A stretch of 64,000 bases of DNA from Siphonodentalium dalli (GCA_032622095.1 CP136064.1:263541863-263605862), one strand, 5' to 3'. Counted from the first letter of the stretch, positions 21,625 to 33,160 are shown. Notes: a model not told the origin generated them from the sequence alone. A program made the numbers and translations.

Positions 21625-22794
21625 ATGGACTATTATGATGTTGACTATGATGTAAATAGTTCCTACGACAACGAAACGTACTTCGACAATGGGACATACA
21701 ATCATTCTGGACCTAGTGATGGAATTCTGAGATTCAAGGACGCGTATGGGAAAGTTCATGGCTACTTAAGCATGATTGTATGTATTTTCGGGATTGTTGC
21801 CAACATCCTTAACGTCATTGTTCTTACCCGCAAGAACATGTCTTCTCCTACTAATACCATTCTAACTGCTCTGGGAATATCTGACATGATTTCGTTGTTC
21901 GCATACCTGATGTTTGTCTTCTACGCTTACATATTTCTGAACTCAAAGCCCTATACCCACAACCCGGAGAAAAGCTTGATCGATTACGCAATTGTCTGGC
22001 CACACGTGAGCTTTACCTTCGAAGTTTTCAGTATGTGGCTGACAATCACGCTTGTTATATTCCAATATATATCTATATGTCACATGAACCTCGGACCTCG
22101 TGTGTGTACCATCAACAATTCTAGGCGGACCATATTCGGTGTGGGTTTACTGTCAATTTTAATGTGCCTTCCTGTGTACATGCTTTACGAAAGCAGAGAG
22201 GCTCCGAAACAAATGGGCGGTGGCTGGATGCTGTCAGAAAGTTACATTGTAGACAACGGTCCTGGACTGAAAACCTTCTTCCTCATTTTCTATGGAATTG
22301 GATTGAAATTAACGGCAAGTGTTATACTTATAGTAATGAGTGTGCTGTTGGTGAGGGCTTTGAACAAAGCTGCGTCAAACAGAAAGAAGTTGTTGCGCCA
22401 AACATCAGAAGATAAGAGGAAAGATGCGCGTTCACGCTCGAGTAGGCGGGTCACAACTATGCTGGTTTCAATTGCAATTTTGTTCGTTCTTATTGAACTC
22501 CCAAATGGACTTTTGGCGATGGCTGGTGGGATTGACAATGATTTCTACCACAATGTATTCGTGTATCTGGCGGAGCTATTTGCATTGATGGCACTTATTA
22601 ATAGCGCGGTAAAATTCATTATGTATTGCGCAATGAGTCAAATGTTCAGGACGACATTCAAGAAGGTCATTCTGCGCAGATTGCTGATTGTTCCAGTCTA
22701 TCTTGGGATCATGAAGAAGAAAGAATCTCAGACGACCGCTTCCTCAACTGCTACGCCATCGTCAACAGCAAACACGGACGTTACTCACGTTTGA
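21625..22794 (+). CDS. peptide GPCR, DMSR/sex-peptide-receptor-like (389 aa)
   Basis: An intronless class A receptor frame. An open frame exists from 21580, but the first ATG is at 21625 in good context (GACGATGG). The N-terminus is Asp/Tyr-rich with four N-glycosylation sites (N11, N16, N22, N26). Seven hydrophobic segments fall at about 45-68, 77-103, 125-152, 169-188, 216-246, 276-300 and 311-336, followed by a Ser/Thr-rich tail. Features typical of invertebrate myosuppressin/FLP (DMSR) receptors are YGKVHGYLSMIVCIFGIVAN in TM1, SPTNTILTALGISDM in TM2, a WLTITLVIFQYI TM3 in place of DRY, and NSAVKFIMYC instead of NPxxY in TM7. No cysteine occurs at the top of TM3 or in ECL2, so the canonical disulfide is absent. 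It is probably a plasma-membrane neuropeptide receptor; the ligand is unknown. Termination is followed by AATAAA at 22996. Confidence 0.9.
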   Translation: MDYYDVDYDVNSSYDNETYFDNGTYNHSGPSDGILRFKDAYGKVHGYLSMIVCIFGIVANILNVIVLTRKNMSSPTNTILTALGISDMISLFAYLMFVFYAYIFLNSKPYTHNPEKSLIDYAIVWPHVSFTFEVFSMWLTITLVIFQYISICHMNLGPRVCTINNSRRTIFGVGLLSILMCLPVYMLYESREAPKQMGGGWMLSESYIVDNGPGLKTFFLIFYGIGLKLTASVILIVMSVLLVRALNKAASNRKKLLRQTSEDKRKDARSRSSRRVTTMLVSIAILFVLIELPNGLLAMAGGIDNDFYHNVFVYLAELFALMALINSAVKFIMYCAMSQMFRTTFKKVILRRLLIVPVYLGIMKKKESQTTASSTATPSSTANTDVTHV

Positions 22795-22995
22795 GACTTG
22801 ATAAATTGTTTTGATCATGTATGCGTTCTGTGTGTAATAACCTTTCGGTTACAATATACAAGGGCTATTCATGCAATCAACGTCCAGTTGGGACACACAT
22901 GTTTCGCGATGTCATGTATATAAAAATTAACAAAACGCTCGTTATCATATATATTTTATGGTTATTACATGCATGATCCTTTCCTTATTCCATTC

Positions 22996-23001
22996 AATAA
23001 A
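22996..23001 (+). terminator. putative polyadenylation signal for the GPCR gene
   Basis: AATAAA lies 202 bp after the GPCR stop codon. It is the first canonical signal downstream on that strand. Confidence 0.45.
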
Positions 23002-23249
23002 CCCATTCTTTAAATTGTTCGTTGCATAACAGGAAATAGTGCCACGCTAAGTCTAAACATCTCTATTGCTTCCAATATTTTTCCAACAAACTCTAAGGAA
23101 TGAAGAGTTAGAAAAGATATTTAATTAAATATTCGCCAATAAATACGTCAAAAAGTTTTCATTTATATGGGACTATTTCTTTACGCGGGCAAACAATGCA
23201 TAGTTACATGAAACCTCATCGCAGCTAGGCCTTTTATGTTAGTTTCACA

Positions 23250-23470
23250 TACCATTTGTTGATTTAAGTATGTTTTATCGAGGTCTTAAATCATGTAACA
23301 ACAGAGGATATACAACGAGTCCCCAGTTTATAGCAAAATATATAAAACGAGTCCAGTAAATTACTGGACGAGTTTTGTAAAATTCACTATAAACTGGTGA
23401 CTCGTTGTATAGATCCTAATTATTATTTGATCCAAAACATCCATAAAACATACTTAAATCGACAAATGGC
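23250..23470. repeat. foldback (palindromic) repeat
   Basis: Outer arms are CCATTTGTTGATTTAAGTAT and its near complement ATACTTAAATCGACAAATGG. Inner arms are ACAACGAGTCCCCAGTTTAT and ATAAACTGGTGACTCGTTGT around a central AGTAAATTACT. Partial relatives lie at about 23885-23960 and 30940-31020. Confidence 0.75.
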
Positions 23471-23811
23471 TTCTGTAAGGCATGTGGTGAGCTTTCACGC
23501 AACTATGCGCTGTTTGACAGCGTAAATAATTAGTCCCTAGATCAACAAGACTCTTTAACGTATTTTATGGCGTAAATTTAATGAAACTAATTTTAAGACT
23601 TACCAATATCAGTTACAGACAACGATTCTTCTTCATTCCTCGCCCCCTGATTCCGAATCACGATTGCGCAACAATAATACATTTGGTTGTACCTGCCACT
23701 ACATTGTGTATTTCCTGTTATTCAACGAGCGTTGTATATCATTATTATAGAATGAGTTTAATGAATGGAATAAGGGTCGTATCATGTAATAAATAAAATC
23801 CACAACTCGAC

Positions 23812-23868
23812 CCTACACTCTTATGACTAATGTGTAATCGTTTCTACACATTAGTTATAAGAGTGTAT
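23812..23868. repeat. hairpin
   Basis: ACTCTTATGACTAATGTGTA is followed by a short loop and TACACATTAGTTATAAGAGT. It may be part of a MITE. Confidence 0.7.
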
Positions 23869-24099
23869 AGTCTATAGCTGAAAATACAATACTCGCCCAG
23901 TAAACTAATTTATTGGACTCGTTTTGTAAATTCCGCTATAAACTCGGGACTTGTAGATCCTCTGTATAACTGATGTTTAGGGCCCGACCAACTTTTAAAA
24001 ACTGTTCAAACTACCTTTTTTTTTCAATTGAAAACACTGCCATTAATGGCACACATGCATGACGAAGACATACATACACGGGTCGGATCCCATATAAAA

Positions 24100-24585
24100 A
24101 TAGCACAGGGTATGTACCATGGTACATGTATAAGTACCAGCATACATGTACACCACCGGATATTGGCCAAATTCCAGCTTACAATTTACGCCGATATATA
24201 TATATATATATATATCAGGGTACTTGTACCAAGGTATATCATGGTACTTGTTCCGTGATATACCGGGGTGGAAGTACCCCGGGATACCGGCCTAAATTGT
24301 ACCTGGGATTTGGCCAATACCAGCTGGCATACATATACCCTGGTATATCATGGTACTTGTATATATACCCTGATATATCTGGGTGCGAAAGTACCCCGGT
24401 ATACCGACCTCAATGGTACCATGGGATTTGGCCAATACCAGCTGGTATACATATACCCTGGTATATCATGGTACTTGTATATATACCCTGATATACCTGG
24501 GTGCAAAAGTACCCCGGTATACCGACCTAAATGGTACCATGGGATTTGGCCAATATCCGCTGGTACATGTATGGTTTAGCTTAAA
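24100..24585. repeat. minisatellite, ~120-bp unit (GGTAC-rich)
   Basis: About four units are marked by TTTGGCCAATACCAGCTGG (near 24310, 24428, 24548; degenerate first copy near 24165), CCCTGGTATATCATGGTACTTG and GTACCCCGGTATACCGACCT. Because the unit is close to 120 bp (divisible by 3), frames stay open through it and mimic genes. Confidence 0.9.
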
Positions 24586-24589
24586 TGTA

Positions 24590-25300
24590 TTCTAGTAATG
24601 ACAATTTCACAATGTCTCTTAGGATCGGATAATATTTTAGTGCACACAATACAATATGTTATACATGACAATATTTATTGTTATGTATTCATGCATTGTG
24701 TGGAGCGGAGTGGCTAATGGTGGTCGTCTACCCGGCACTCCTAAATGTTGACAATTTTCATCAATAATGGCAGAATTCCATCAATAATCTTTTTGCCAAA
24801 TAACATTGATCTGGTAATGGGAAATTTTCTCCAAAAATAATATATTGTTATTATAACAGTGTTGACACTATGATTGGACACATGGTAATACTGGTACATG
24901 TAGATACTAGTAGGCCATCGCATTAATCAAGTCTGGCTCTGTCTGAATTCAACTATTATAGTTTAATCGGGACTATAATCTAACGGTATATGTAAACTTC
25001 GGATTCGCTCTGTTTTGCTACTTCATAGAATCATCTCACCTTTTTATATATAAGCATAATGAAATGTGTATAACACGTTAACAGAGCAAATTAGTAAAAC
25101 AGTTAAATTCTTAACTTTTTAGATGCATGTATAAACAGTACCGTACTAGTATCCCGATCATCTGCGCCACACACACACATCATCATTTGTTATATTTCAG
25201 GTATGTTATTTCACGCATATATGCATTGAATTTTCAACAGCTAACTTTTCTGGAATCAAATTCCATTCCCCGGTGGCATGTTGTAACATCCAACACGGCA
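24590..25300. other. intergenic, no gene seen
   Basis: AT-rich, with no recognised exon or repeat. Confidence 0.4.
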
Positions 25301-25309
25301 AAACCTAAA

Positions 25310-25690
25310 CTAATATAGTAATTTACATGTAAATTTAGTCATCCAACCTTCATTATGTATCTCAATATACAAGATTGCCGAGATTTCCGAAATGAAAGGG
25401 AAAAACTCCGAACGATATTGGTTAACTATATCGCAGAATATCAGCTCATTGTCGGTACGTCGTGTTCCGTCAGCGGTTGGAACAGCAATGAGGTTGTTGT
25501 GAACTCGGCCATGTTTTAAGTCAGATAATAGCCTTAAACTGTACATTATTTCAGCGAATGGATCGATATCGGCTTCCGGCCTCGACTGATATATTTGGTG
25601 GAATAATGTGCAGTTTGAAGCCAGTGTCCTATACATGAATGACCTCGTGGAATTGTGGCCACCTACATAGCAAATTGATATCAATGTCAC
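25310..25690 (-). CDS. unrecognised 126-codon ORF next to LINE target site
   Basis: This minus-strand frame, whose first codon as listed is not a strong ATG context, contains CYVGGHNSTRSFMYRTLASN and GRVHNNLIAVPTADGTRRTD segments. Upstream in frame are ILVLDFG-like residues (IIGLDFGISF at about 25725-25696), reminiscent of the start of an actin/HSP70-fold ATPase, but the following residues do not support that. No transmembrane segment or known domain was identified. It may be one exon of a gene interrupted by the adjacent LINE, whose 92-bp target duplication starts 56 bp upstream, or a decayed mobile-element ORF. Confidence 0.25.
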   Translation of the reverse strand: MTLISICYVGGHNSTRSFMYRTLASNCTLFHQIYQSRPEADIDPFAEIMYSLRLLSDLKHGRVHNNLIAVPTADGTRRTDNELIFCDIVNQYRSEFFPFISEISAILYIEIHNEGWMTKFTCKLLY

Positions 25691-25745
25691 ACTGTCAAAG
25701 CTTATCCCGAAGTCCAGTCCGATAATTAAAACAATTTCATTTCAG

Positions 25746-25837
25746 TAGAAATATCTCGGAGCCGTCTGTCTGTCTTGAAACGATTCATCTCAAGTTTTGA
25801 AAGATAATATTAAACATGAAGGCATCGACGCCAAATT
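25746..25837. repeat. 92-bp target site duplication, 3' side of LINE
   Basis: Identical over 92 bp to 28748-28839, same orientation, starting TAGAAATATCTCGGAGCCG and ending ATCGACGCCAAATT. Confidence 0.9.
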
Positions 25838-28747
25838 TACTTTACTTTAAACATATTTTATTGTAAATTCATTACAACGGGATTGGGGTACAAGTTTTAA
25901 CAACTTACAATGTCCCTGCTCCCAGATACAATATATATATATGAATTTAACAAGATGACAGAGAAAATATACATGATAAGGTTGCAAATTTGGTCTACAA
26001 AAGAGAAGAAAACTTGTGTAAAGAGTGTGTGATAATCCGGTTCTGTGTTTGTATAATACTAGCGTTCTGCCCGCCCTCTCTCTCTCTCTCCATGGAAATA
26101 GAAACTGAGAAATAGTGGCCTTTGTTTTGAAGGGTATTATGTGCTATATGTTTGCATTTGTTTGGTCCGTAGCTTTAATGTAGTCAGACAATTATTTATT
26201 CAGTATCAGTATCAGTATTATCCGGTTCAAAACGCTTTGTTGCAGCTATATATGCATGAACAATGCGGAACATCTTTTCATTCCTTGATGGAGTTTCACT
26301 TGAGTTTCCCCAAAGTAATTGCTTGTAATTGTTAATTTTAAAGTTGAGGTCGTCCAGTTTACGGTATAGTTCTAACCTTTGTACATTATATAGGGGGCAA
26401 TTTAGGAAAAAGTGCATATCACTTTCATATTCGTATCCACATTTACAGTTTGGGGTATCTGCTATATAATTTTCGAACATATCTAAGCGGAGATCACTGC
26501 AGGAGTTTCTTATCCTACAGTGGAAAATACTATATTTTCGGTTTCCTGATTCAAAATATTTAGGCGGCTTTCGGGTGGGCTCTATCATATTTAGGTTATC
26601 CTTAAAATCTAGAAGATTTTCAGCATCCGTTATATATGTGGGTAGTTTGTTCCATGAAGTTGCAACGAAGGGGAAGAATGATTGCTTAAAATGTTCAGTT
26701 CTACTATAATATGAATGGAATCTGCCCGGATTTCGCATGTTATAGCTGGAGACTTGTACCGAGCGTGGTGGGAGTAAGCAAGATAAATAATATGGAGTTT
26801 CGTTATTTATAATTTTGAACATAGTTTGTAATTGGTGCTTCTCTCTGCGAATGTTCAGAGAAGGCCAGCCAGCTTCGCATAGGACCGCATTATTGGGAAC
26901 TGAGCGCGTGAGCCCTGTAACTATTCTAGCGGCATCAACGTGAATCCGGTCAAGTTTATTTAGTAAATATGTCGGCGCGTTTTCCCAAATTACGTCCGCA
27001 TAATCTAGGAGAGGCAAGATATAGGCCTTGTATATCTTATCGAGTGTTCTTCGATCTAGGTTGTACTTGTATCTTCTGAGTATCGATAGTCGCGGGACAA
27101 CTTTTTTGACTATAGATTCAATTTGGATATTCCAATTTAAATTGCTTTGTATTTCGAGACCAAGGTGTTTATGCGACTCAATTATGTCAATTCTTTTATT
27201 TTGGAAGGTTAAATCTAGAGGGACCTCTCGAGGGGTCAGGGAGAACAATATTGCCTTAGTTTTGGTTGGATTAAAGTTTACAAGCCATTTGTTGGCCCAA
27301 TCTGATATTTTATTAAGGTCTTGGTTTACACTTCTTTCTAGCAGCTTTATGTCATAGTGTTTGGACGTGAGACATGTGTCATCTGCGTACATTCTTGTTT
27401 CGGAATTTAAATTATCTGGGAGATCATTTATATATACCAGGAAAAGGAAAGGTCCGAGTATTTATCCTTGGGGAACTCCGGCTGGAATGGGTTGGAAGTT
27501 GGAATATGAATTGTTTATTAAGACTCGTTGTTTTCGATTACTGAGGTAATCTTCCAGCCATTTCAATAACGGACCGGATATATGCCGTATTGTTCTAGCT
27601 TATATATCAGTCCCCTATGCCAGACTCTTTCAAATGCCTTTGATATATCGCAAAAAACTGAACATGTGTATAAGTCATTATCGAGAGTCTGACAGAGGTT
27701 ATGATATAGATCTGTTAATTGGAAGGTCGTGCTATGTCCGGGAATAAAACCAGATTGATGTTGGTACATTAGTTTGTTATCTTGGAAAAATGACATAAGA
27801 TGTTGGGTAATTATTTTTTCAAACACTTTGCCGAGGCTCGGAAGGAGGGAAATAGGACGGTAATTTATACAATCGGCAGGATCATCTTTTTTAAATATGG
27901 GGATAACATTTGCTTTTTTCCAGTCTGATGGGAATTGGCCGAGCTCTACTGACTTTTTAAAAATAATTTCTAATGGAACAACAATCGATTCAGCAGTAGC
28001 GTGAATCATTTTTGGGCTTATGCCATCAAATCCATGGGCTTTGTTAACTTTGAGTGATTTAATTGCAGTAATGATCTTATCTCGGGTGAAAATAATATTG
28101 GATAGCGATTTGGAGCATCTACGGAGAAGGATTGGAATTTCGTGACCTCGATCATCGATATTTGAATTTAAAATGAAGGCCTCGTTTAAACACTTCGCTT
28201 TCTTGCGATCATCTGTCACATAGGTTTTTCCATCAATAGTGACATCTCCGTGTTGACTATATAATGGTGGGATGCATGTGGATTTCTTTTTGTTCAGCAA
28301 ATAATTTATTGTTTGCCAAAAGTCGCGAGGGGATGGGGATTCATTTACTCGTTCTTCAAGTTTAGAGTGAAATTGTGCTTTCGCGTATTTCTTCATGTTG
28401 TTTACTTTATTTCTGATATCTTTATAATTTCTCCATGAGACATCTGAATTTCGTTTTATGGCTATTTTTCTCAATCCATCTCTGCGTCTGATCTCCCTTC
28501 TTATATCTGAGTTGAACCAAAACTTGTCATTTGTTCGTATCGTGACTGTTGATTTGGGGACTGTCTCTTCCATTACTGAGATGAATAAATTACAGAATCG
28601 GGAGACAGCATGGTCTAAATCTTCAACTGTATTTAATTCTTCTTGCCAGTTAATAGCATCTAACATACTGTTAGCCCTGGTATAATCTCCGTGTTTATAT
28701 TTCCATATAGTTCTCTTAAATGATGTAGTTTCATATTTTTTGAATTT
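25838..28747 (-). mobile_element. 5'-truncated non-LTR retrotransposon (LINE)
   Basis: The whole segment between the two perfect 92-bp direct repeats is one LINE insertion read on minus. Its coding frame begins exactly at the right duplication (KFKKYETTSFKRTIW...), meaning 5' truncation that removed the endonuclease. Its 3' end lies at 25838 with AATAAA at 25857-25862 and an AAAGTAAAGTA-like tail. Such boundaries are diagnostic of target-primed reverse transcription. Confidence 0.9.
26196..28747 (-). pseudogene. LINE ORF2: reverse transcriptase and C-terminal domain, two lesions
   Basis: From 28747 down: a linker after the lost endonuclease, then the RT with LKVNKAHGFDGISPKMI, NYRPISLLPSLGKVFEKII, HQSGFIPGHSTTFQL, CDISKAFERVWH, then (other frame) AGVPQG, YINDLP and MYADDTCL (catalytic YADD), HLGLEIQ and the C-terminal LNCPLYNVQRLELYRKL zinc-knuckle region (CKCGYEYESDMHFFLNC). 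There is a frameshift at about 27565-27585, and an in-frame TAA at 27462-27464 in the otherwise conserved QG-I-LGP box. The pattern fits the Jockey/CR1 superfamily. It is dead, but the perfect flanking duplication implies it is young. Confidence 0.88.
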
Positions 28748-28839
28748 TAGAAATATCTCGGAGCCGTCTGTCTGTCTTGAAACGATTCATCTCAAGTTTT
28801 GAAAGATAATATTAAACATGAAGGCATCGACGCCAAATT
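28748..28839. repeat. 92-bp target site duplication, 5' side of LINE
   Basis: Exact copy of 25746-25837. Unusually long for LINE duplications, which are mostly under 20 bp. Confidence 0.9.
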
Positions 28840-30084
28840 ATATGGTCTACGGGGAATTAGGACGCTTCCCGATAAGTAAACATGTCAAAATAAGAATGGT
28901 GGGTTATTGGTGTAAACTTTTATCACCAGAGGGCTGCCTTCTGACTAAAATCATATATAACCAAAATATGGAATTAGCTGATAATGATAATATGTTCACA
29001 AAAAGTTTATGTGGCTGAATGGGGTTCGATGTGTGATACAGGGTTAGAAGGAACTAAATAAGTAGAATTACGTCCCTTTCGTTTTTACAGGGTATCTCGA
29101 ATACGAGTTAAAAGAAATTCTGGCGCGCGATTGGCGTATAATATGTCAAATAATTTTACAAATTCAAGAAATATAATATCCATAGCATGTAAAAACGTGG
29201 GCGTTTCCTAGTATGAAATGCGTTCGTGTCCAAACAATGGCGGGATATTGAGGCTGTGTATTGGCTTTCGCCAGACTGTCAAATTCTGTGCAAAAAGTGG
29301 GGTAGTGTGGAAAACATATGCTGGTTTTTTAAAAAGGCGTGGCTCGAAAGGTACTGCTATGTGCGAACAGATTCCGAAAGGGTTGGTCTTTCTTTACGAA
29401 CGCATGCATCGTGCACTTCGGAACTCGAAAATTTAGCGTGGGCGTGGTCAAACGTTAACACTGTGGCCTATGGAAAACATTTAGTTCATTCTAACCACAG
29501 GGGTGTGGTATACCTCCATTGTGGGATCGCCAACTATCATTGTCACCATCAGAACGAAAATATTCTTTCAACAATGGATTTTAGTATCTCGGGGTCCAGC
29601 AGAGGAACATTTTTATAATGCCTTTCTTATCCAAGTTTCAGTAAATATCTAATCCGCAGAGGGGGGGGGGGGGGGGGGCGAACAAAAAATTTCCGGCACG
29701 TATGCCGGGGTGGGTGGGTTGTCAAAGCCACCATCAAGCAATTTATTCCGCAACTAAAAAAGAAATTTCCTGCTTGTTTTTTTGTGTTTTGGCCATGAGT
29801 TGGGCTTTAAAACAACTTTGAATGAGAGAAATAATGTAATTCTAACTGGTAAACTGACTGCAGGCAGTTATCGTGTTGTATGTTGTTGCAAATTTTGAAA
29901 TCCAAGATTTTTTTGTCCGAATGACCTCAAAATGACTCATTCCTATTTACATATCCATGTTAACATCCATGATAAATAGTATGCACAGAAAATCATATTA
30001 TAATATATATACCCCCCCCCCTGATTCGTATACCATTTTATTTGTCAGAACATTTGTCAAAACTCCGAACATCTAATCATAGGT
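28840..30084. other. intergenic, no gene seen
   Basis: Contains a homopolymeric G run of about 18 near 29661 and a C run near 30012. A 130-codon plus-strand frame (29226-29618) begins with GTG and resembles nothing known. Confidence 0.4.
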
Positions 30085-30625
30085 TACCAAACTAAATGTG
30101 CAGATGGAAATCTAACAAAAGTTAAAACAATTGCAAAATATGTGGTGTTTTAGGGAATGAATTTCAGTTTGTTTTAGAATGTGACGTAATTAAAGACATC
30201 AGAGAGAAATACATCCCACAATATTATTGGAAATATCCCGTTAGAGAGAATTTTCACGATTTACTCACTATATGTAACGTGACAATACTGAAACGACTTA
30301 GCATATTTCTAAAACTTGCATTCAAACTGATAAAATAGTAATCTCACACGAAGAGAGCAGTGAAGCTGGAGGTACAGCACATAATGGAAAGGGCTAGTAT
30401 TTCCGTTATGTTGTGTAAATCCTGTTTCATTGTTAAAAATGAAAATACTACTGTACTGAAATTATTCATAAAAGTTTATACCCGGTGCCACTTAGCCAGT
30501 TCAGTAAATTCATCTTTGTATATATGTAAATATAATATTGACTAATGTATATTATATTCATATTATGTACTATGTCATATACCACGTGTTATTGGTGGAA
30601 CAATAAATAAATAAATAAATCAGCA
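30085..30625 (+). pseudogene. LINE 3' end: C-terminal zinc-knuckle fragment and (AAAT)n tail
   Basis: A plus-strand frame at about 30130-30340 reads CKICGVLGNEFQFVLECDVI, then YIPQYYWKYP and a final KLAFKLIK stop. This matches the ORF2 C-terminus of common animal LINEs. It is followed by ~280 bp of 3' UTR ending TGTTATTGGTGGAACAATA and then (AAAT)n at about 30602-30620. All upstream RT is missing (severe 5' truncation). A reverse-oriented relative of the tail (TTATTGGTGGAACGG) occurs near 40560. Confidence 0.7.
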
Positions 30626-31129
30626 ATTTTCGTTGCGAACGTTGGCGTATAGCCCGGTTGATGTTCTGGAACGCTGTGCGACTTCGTCAGACTTGTTCTG
30701 TCTCCCTTAAGTTAGAGACACGCCCCCAGATGAGGGTCACGTCACACGAAAGTGTAGACATGTTTACGCTATCTCCAATTATCCTTGCCCCATGGGGGTT
30801 CCAAAACACTGAGGTATCCAGGGCGGAGCAGGTGGAAAATACATTTTTGTTTTTACCTTTTTAGAGTTTTTGACCTTCAAACTTCGGTATAATCAGGAAA
30901 GTCAATAAATTAAGACAAATGTCGAATATAATATATAGAGGATCTGCAACTCGTTATGTTGGGATATAAAATTTTATGAAACGAGTTTGATAAATTTGAT
31001 TCACAACGAGTCGTAATTCTACAGAAAACAACTGAATGCACATAAGCTCATTGGTGGTGACAGAAGAAATTTGTAAGTAACAAGGAGGAAGCTGGCACAA
31101 AATTAATTTTGCATTGCATACATGTCCAA

Positions 31130-31680
31130 TAGAGTTATTTCCTGACAAGAAAATTGTTCTGAGATCACCATTGGCAGATGTACATATACTGGTGATAATG
31201 TTAAGTGTGCTGGGGATGGTGGATCAGGTTTGCCTTGATTATCGGAGCGGGTTACATCGCAAGGGTATCAAGCTGGGTCATATATATTTTGAGCAAAGAT
31301 AAAATGAAAGCTTTGATTGGATGTCATGCATTTATCGGAAATTACTATACATCCCGTCGTTCTGTCGTAAAGGTTAAAGTGTATGTTGGAAGACATTGGA
31401 GGAATGTGACAAGTTTATTGGGAGATTTATTACGTTGGGCTATTCCATGACTCTTGTAAGGTTGCAGAAGAGCATGGGGAATACGTATGTGTCGCCACAA
31501 AATGGTCGAAAGCATCTATTTGACAGAATGTTTTTGTGCCAAAACAAAGCTATTGACATTTCATTGTTACCACAATGTAATGCATCATTGAAGTTACAGT
31601 ATCCGTGCAAACATTTTTGCAAGAATATGGCGGTTAGCAGGCACGAAGTAAGTGGAAATCCCCCCTTTGTACAATAATGG
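31130..31680 (+). pseudogene. decayed transposon-associated PIN/FEN1-like ORF
   Basis: Pieces in several plus-strand frames follow the order of a protein family repeated in aquatic invertebrate genomes: VLRSPLADVHILVIMLSVL (counterpart of an SPSGDTDI-type acidic motif), GLHRKGIKLGHIYF, KMKALIGCHAFIGNYYTS, FCAKTK, DISLLPQCNASLKLQ and RANIFARIWR. Family members look like XPG/FEN1-type PIN nucleases carried by transposons; that assignment rests on recalled motif order. At least three frame changes separate the blocks and key acidic residues are changed, so it is a relic. Confidence 0.5.
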
Positions 31681-33160
31681 CTGGGCGGAATATTTCCAAA
31701 TTGAATAGTATTTTAATTACGTTCGTTGTTTCTGGCAGAGCAGCATGCACTTATCCCATTCGTTGTATCGTGTCAATATAAGTAAAATGTCGAGGAGATA
31801 GGAAGTGGATACCTTCCTGTTTATTCAGGACTTGGTTATGTGTCATAATGACTGCAGATGCACCACCCAATTAACAAAATATAAATTATGGTAAGCAATG
31901 GTATATTTGATCAATTTTGATATCAATTTCGGCTGCACAATTTTAATTTGTAGGCATTTATGATAGGAAAACACCCTAAAATGGGCGATTTAAAAAAACA
32001 TATAAGGCATATATATTCCTAAATTTTGTGCGTTGTGTATACACTTTATATATATACTTACGAAGACGATTGGTAAAATCATACATATTTGTCTAATATG
32101 TCACCAACAAAAATAGTTTTTATGTCATTTTTTGAAAAATCTAGAAAAATCGGTAATTGTGGGGTAGGGGAAACATTACGAAATCTCCCACTACTCGAAT
32201 TGGAATTTCACATTGACTCTTAGTACAACGTATAGCATAGTCATTGTGTCAGTTTTTGAATGCACATTCAGTGCACTCGCCTATTTCGCTTAGCAGCTAT
32301 CACATGTTATGTGCGGCCAAAATTTAGAAATTTGCAGTATTTTTCATGAAAAAATAATACGTTTTATATAGCAAAAAAATATTTTGCCTGAAATAAAACT
32401 ATCCGTTCTTTCTTAAACTTATAGACAAGAGTTTTGCAATATAAAAACGCTTGGAATTTATTTCCAAACCCAATTTGTGAATTTATATTTATTTTATAAT
32501 GAATTAAAATATTTTAGGCAAATTTTGAGAGAGAAAAATGGTAAACAGGCTGTGGTATCTCTTTGCCCCAGCAAATCGCTGATCATTTCCAATGTCATAA
32601 TGCTCCTGTGGAATACCTATCAGTAAATAGCAGTCGCAATTTCTGCGCTCTCCGGTGGCACCTACCTATACGCCATAGCCTGGTCTACAGTATATGGGGT
32701 GGGATACAAACAATGCTTTTGAAAGTCAGTGTAACTAAATACGCTGCACCTTGGAAATGACTATAGATAATGGGGGTGACACTTTTCTGAAATAATGGTG
32801 CTTCTTACAGAACCGCTAGTCCTGACTTGGACAGCAAGATTTGAGAACCCCAAACCACAATATTTCACCCATCGTATCATAGAGACCCCTGTATATATGA
32901 TTTTGTTGTAAAAAAAAATATGCTATCTATTTTGGTGCTCTTCTTCCCTTATCGCTACGCGAGACCCGATTGGAGGGATTTCGGATAAAAATAAACTACC
33001 CCATTAGGTATTAATTATAATATAAATGTCAATGAATAGGCTTGGGTTAGTCAAGCAACAACTCCATTAAAGTCACTAACTTTTCACTGGAGTTGAAGAC
33101 GGGGACCTTGTAGAACAAATATTTATAAAATATACCTGAAATATATATACATAATGGGAT
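31681..33160. other. intergenic, no gene seen
   Basis: AT-rich, with no domain-bearing frame or clear repeat. Confidence 0.4.

Noticed and set aside
24126-24595. Overlapping ORFs of 70-121 codons with repeated YPGISWYL peptides
   Set aside because: They arise from a 120-bp minisatellite whose unit length keeps any frame open.
25310-25740. HSP70/HSPA12-like N-terminus (IIGLDFGISF)
   Set aside because: Only the LDFG phrase fits; the following residues lack the other phosphate-binding motifs.
29226-29618. 130-codon plus-strand ORF
   Set aside because: Starts with GTG, shows no recognisable domain, no splice context and no repeat-element motif; most likely a chance frame.
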